Part shown: positions 63,627 through 64,000 of the stretch, piece after piece
Position numbering within the stretch: position 1 is the stretch's first letter
Layout of the letters: each line of letters opens with the position of its first letter
Origin: DATFVA01 sp963745945
GTDB taxonomy: Bacteria > Bacteroidota > Ignavibacteria > Ignavibacteriales > Ignavibacteriaceae
Assembly (NCBI GenBank): GCA_963745945.1
Contig: CAVUZG010000004.1
Span: 1,922,001 to 1,986,000, forward strand
Direction of reading: 5' to 3'
DNA length: 64,000 nucleotides
Position numbers and translations under genes: made by a program
Notes under the pieces: model-generated
Databases searched by the model: none
Seen by the model: the letters and a program-made list of their open reading frames with translations, nothing else
Told to the model about the DNA's origin: nothing

Positions 63627-63709
63627 TAACTCTCTTTCCTTCAATATATATTCTTGACTTTTCAAAATAAAGTAAGTACACTTGGTAAGGTTATTAACCG
63701 GGGTTTATA

Positions 63710-63929
63710 TGAAAAGTATCTTTTCTTGGTCAATTCTTCCTTTAGGATTATTCCCTGCACTTGTTTTTTAATAACAACAAACGAAATCGCAGCTCTTATT
63801 AATGAAGAAAAACCTGCGGGCACTTATGAGGTTGAGTTGGATGGAACTAACTTGCCGAGTGGAATTTATTTCTACAGAATTGAGGCGGGTAAATTTTCTG
63901 ATACAAAGAAATTTGTTTTGTTGAAATAA
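63710..63929 (+). pseudogene. Remnant of a T9SS cargo gene (signal-like start and sorting tail only)
   Basis: A plus-strand ATG at 63710 opens an export-signal-like run (MKSIFSWSILPLGLFPALVF) and stops at once. In another frame, from about 63780, comes a T9SS type A sorting tail (EIAALINEEKPAGTYEVELD, LPSGIYFYRI, KKFVLLK-stop at 63929). The cargo body and the YPNPFN segment are missing. It looks like an internally deleted cargo gene, or a tail left after recombination. Confidence 0.6.
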
Positions 63930-63966
63930 TTGGTAAGTCACCTTACGCATATTAGATTATCAATTG

Positions 63967-63986
63967 CCCCGACCTTCAGGTCGGGG
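63967..63986. terminator. GC-rich hairpin at the right edge of the window
   Basis: CCCCGACC (63967-63974) and GGTCGGGG (63979-63986) form a perfect 8-bp stem with loop TTCA, 37 bp after the cargo remnant. No T-tract follows on either strand within the window, so it may be a repeat rather than a terminator. Confidence 0.45.
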
Positions 63987-64000
63987 GCTAGATTAAGGCA

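Noticed and set aside
1..64000. tRNA, rRNA, CRISPR arrays, riboswitches or DnaA-box clusters
   Set aside because: None could be recognised by reading; no spaced direct repeats or cloverleaf-like segments were convincing, though a covariance-model scan was not possible.

Overview
The window reads as a chromosomal segment from an AT-rich member of the Bacteroidota/Chlorobi/Ignavibacteria assemblage, most likely Ignavibacteria. The reasons are secreted proteins that end in type IX secretion (T9SS) type A sorting domains with a YPNPFN motif, an ECF sigma factor paired with a Ser/Thr kinase carrying TPRs, and the general family content. The placement is an inference from family content; no rRNA gene is present to confirm it.

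Layout. 0-8 kb: a GlxA-type regulator (5' end outside the window), a methyltransferase, a Uup-like ABC-F ATPase, then minus-strand genes (THUMP RNA methyltransferase, GNAT, NAD(P)-binding epimerase, NYN/LOTUS protein, YitT). 8-14.6 kb: two T9SS cargo genes, then a heavily frameshifted M48 protease, LemA and a zinc-ribbon protein. 14.6-23.2 kb: mfd, murQ, rsmG, mnmG, mnmE, with two parS-like palindromes between mnmG and mnmE. This arrangement is typical of origin-proximal DNA. 23.4-29.7 kb: a co-directional chaperone block (hsp20, J-protein, htpG, clpB). 29.7-37.5 kb: accessory DNA (a nucleotidyltransferase toxin-antitoxin-like pair, a cyclic-nucleotide-domain histidine kinase, a 130-bp MITE, an M1 peptidase, an XRE-ImmA/PIN pair, an FMN-binding protein). 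37.5-47.7 kb: YjdI/YjdJ-like genes, aldo/keto reductase, outer-membrane protein, sigma/kinase pair with a decayed kinase tail, a HisH-like protein lacking its catalytic Cys, MscS, metallophosphoesterase, Mut7-C protein. 47.8-53.9 kb: aspS, a T9SS cargo gene, pyrimidine phosphorylase, prohibitin-like protein. 53.9-62 kb: a haem biosynthesis operon (hemX-like, hemA, hemC, lipoprotein, a TetR-HemD fusion, hemE, a GxxExxY gene, hemN). 62-64 kb: PPK2, a lipoprotein and a truncated T9SS cargo remnant.

Three points stand out. First, a TetR-type regulator is fused in one reading frame to uroporphyrinogen-III synthase inside the haem operon. Second, three accessory insertions (T9SS cargo genes twice, a nucleotidyltransferase module once) are each bracketed by a diverged direct duplicate of one end of the neighbouring core gene (M48 protease 3' end, clpB 3' end, aspS 5' end). 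This suggests a shared integration mechanism. Third, more than a dozen genes, including essential ones such as aspS, are broken by single-base shifts that are almost all insertions. That points to indel errors in the sequence as the main cause, though two clusters (M48 protease, kinase tail) could be real decay. Broken genes are described here over their full reconstructed span.
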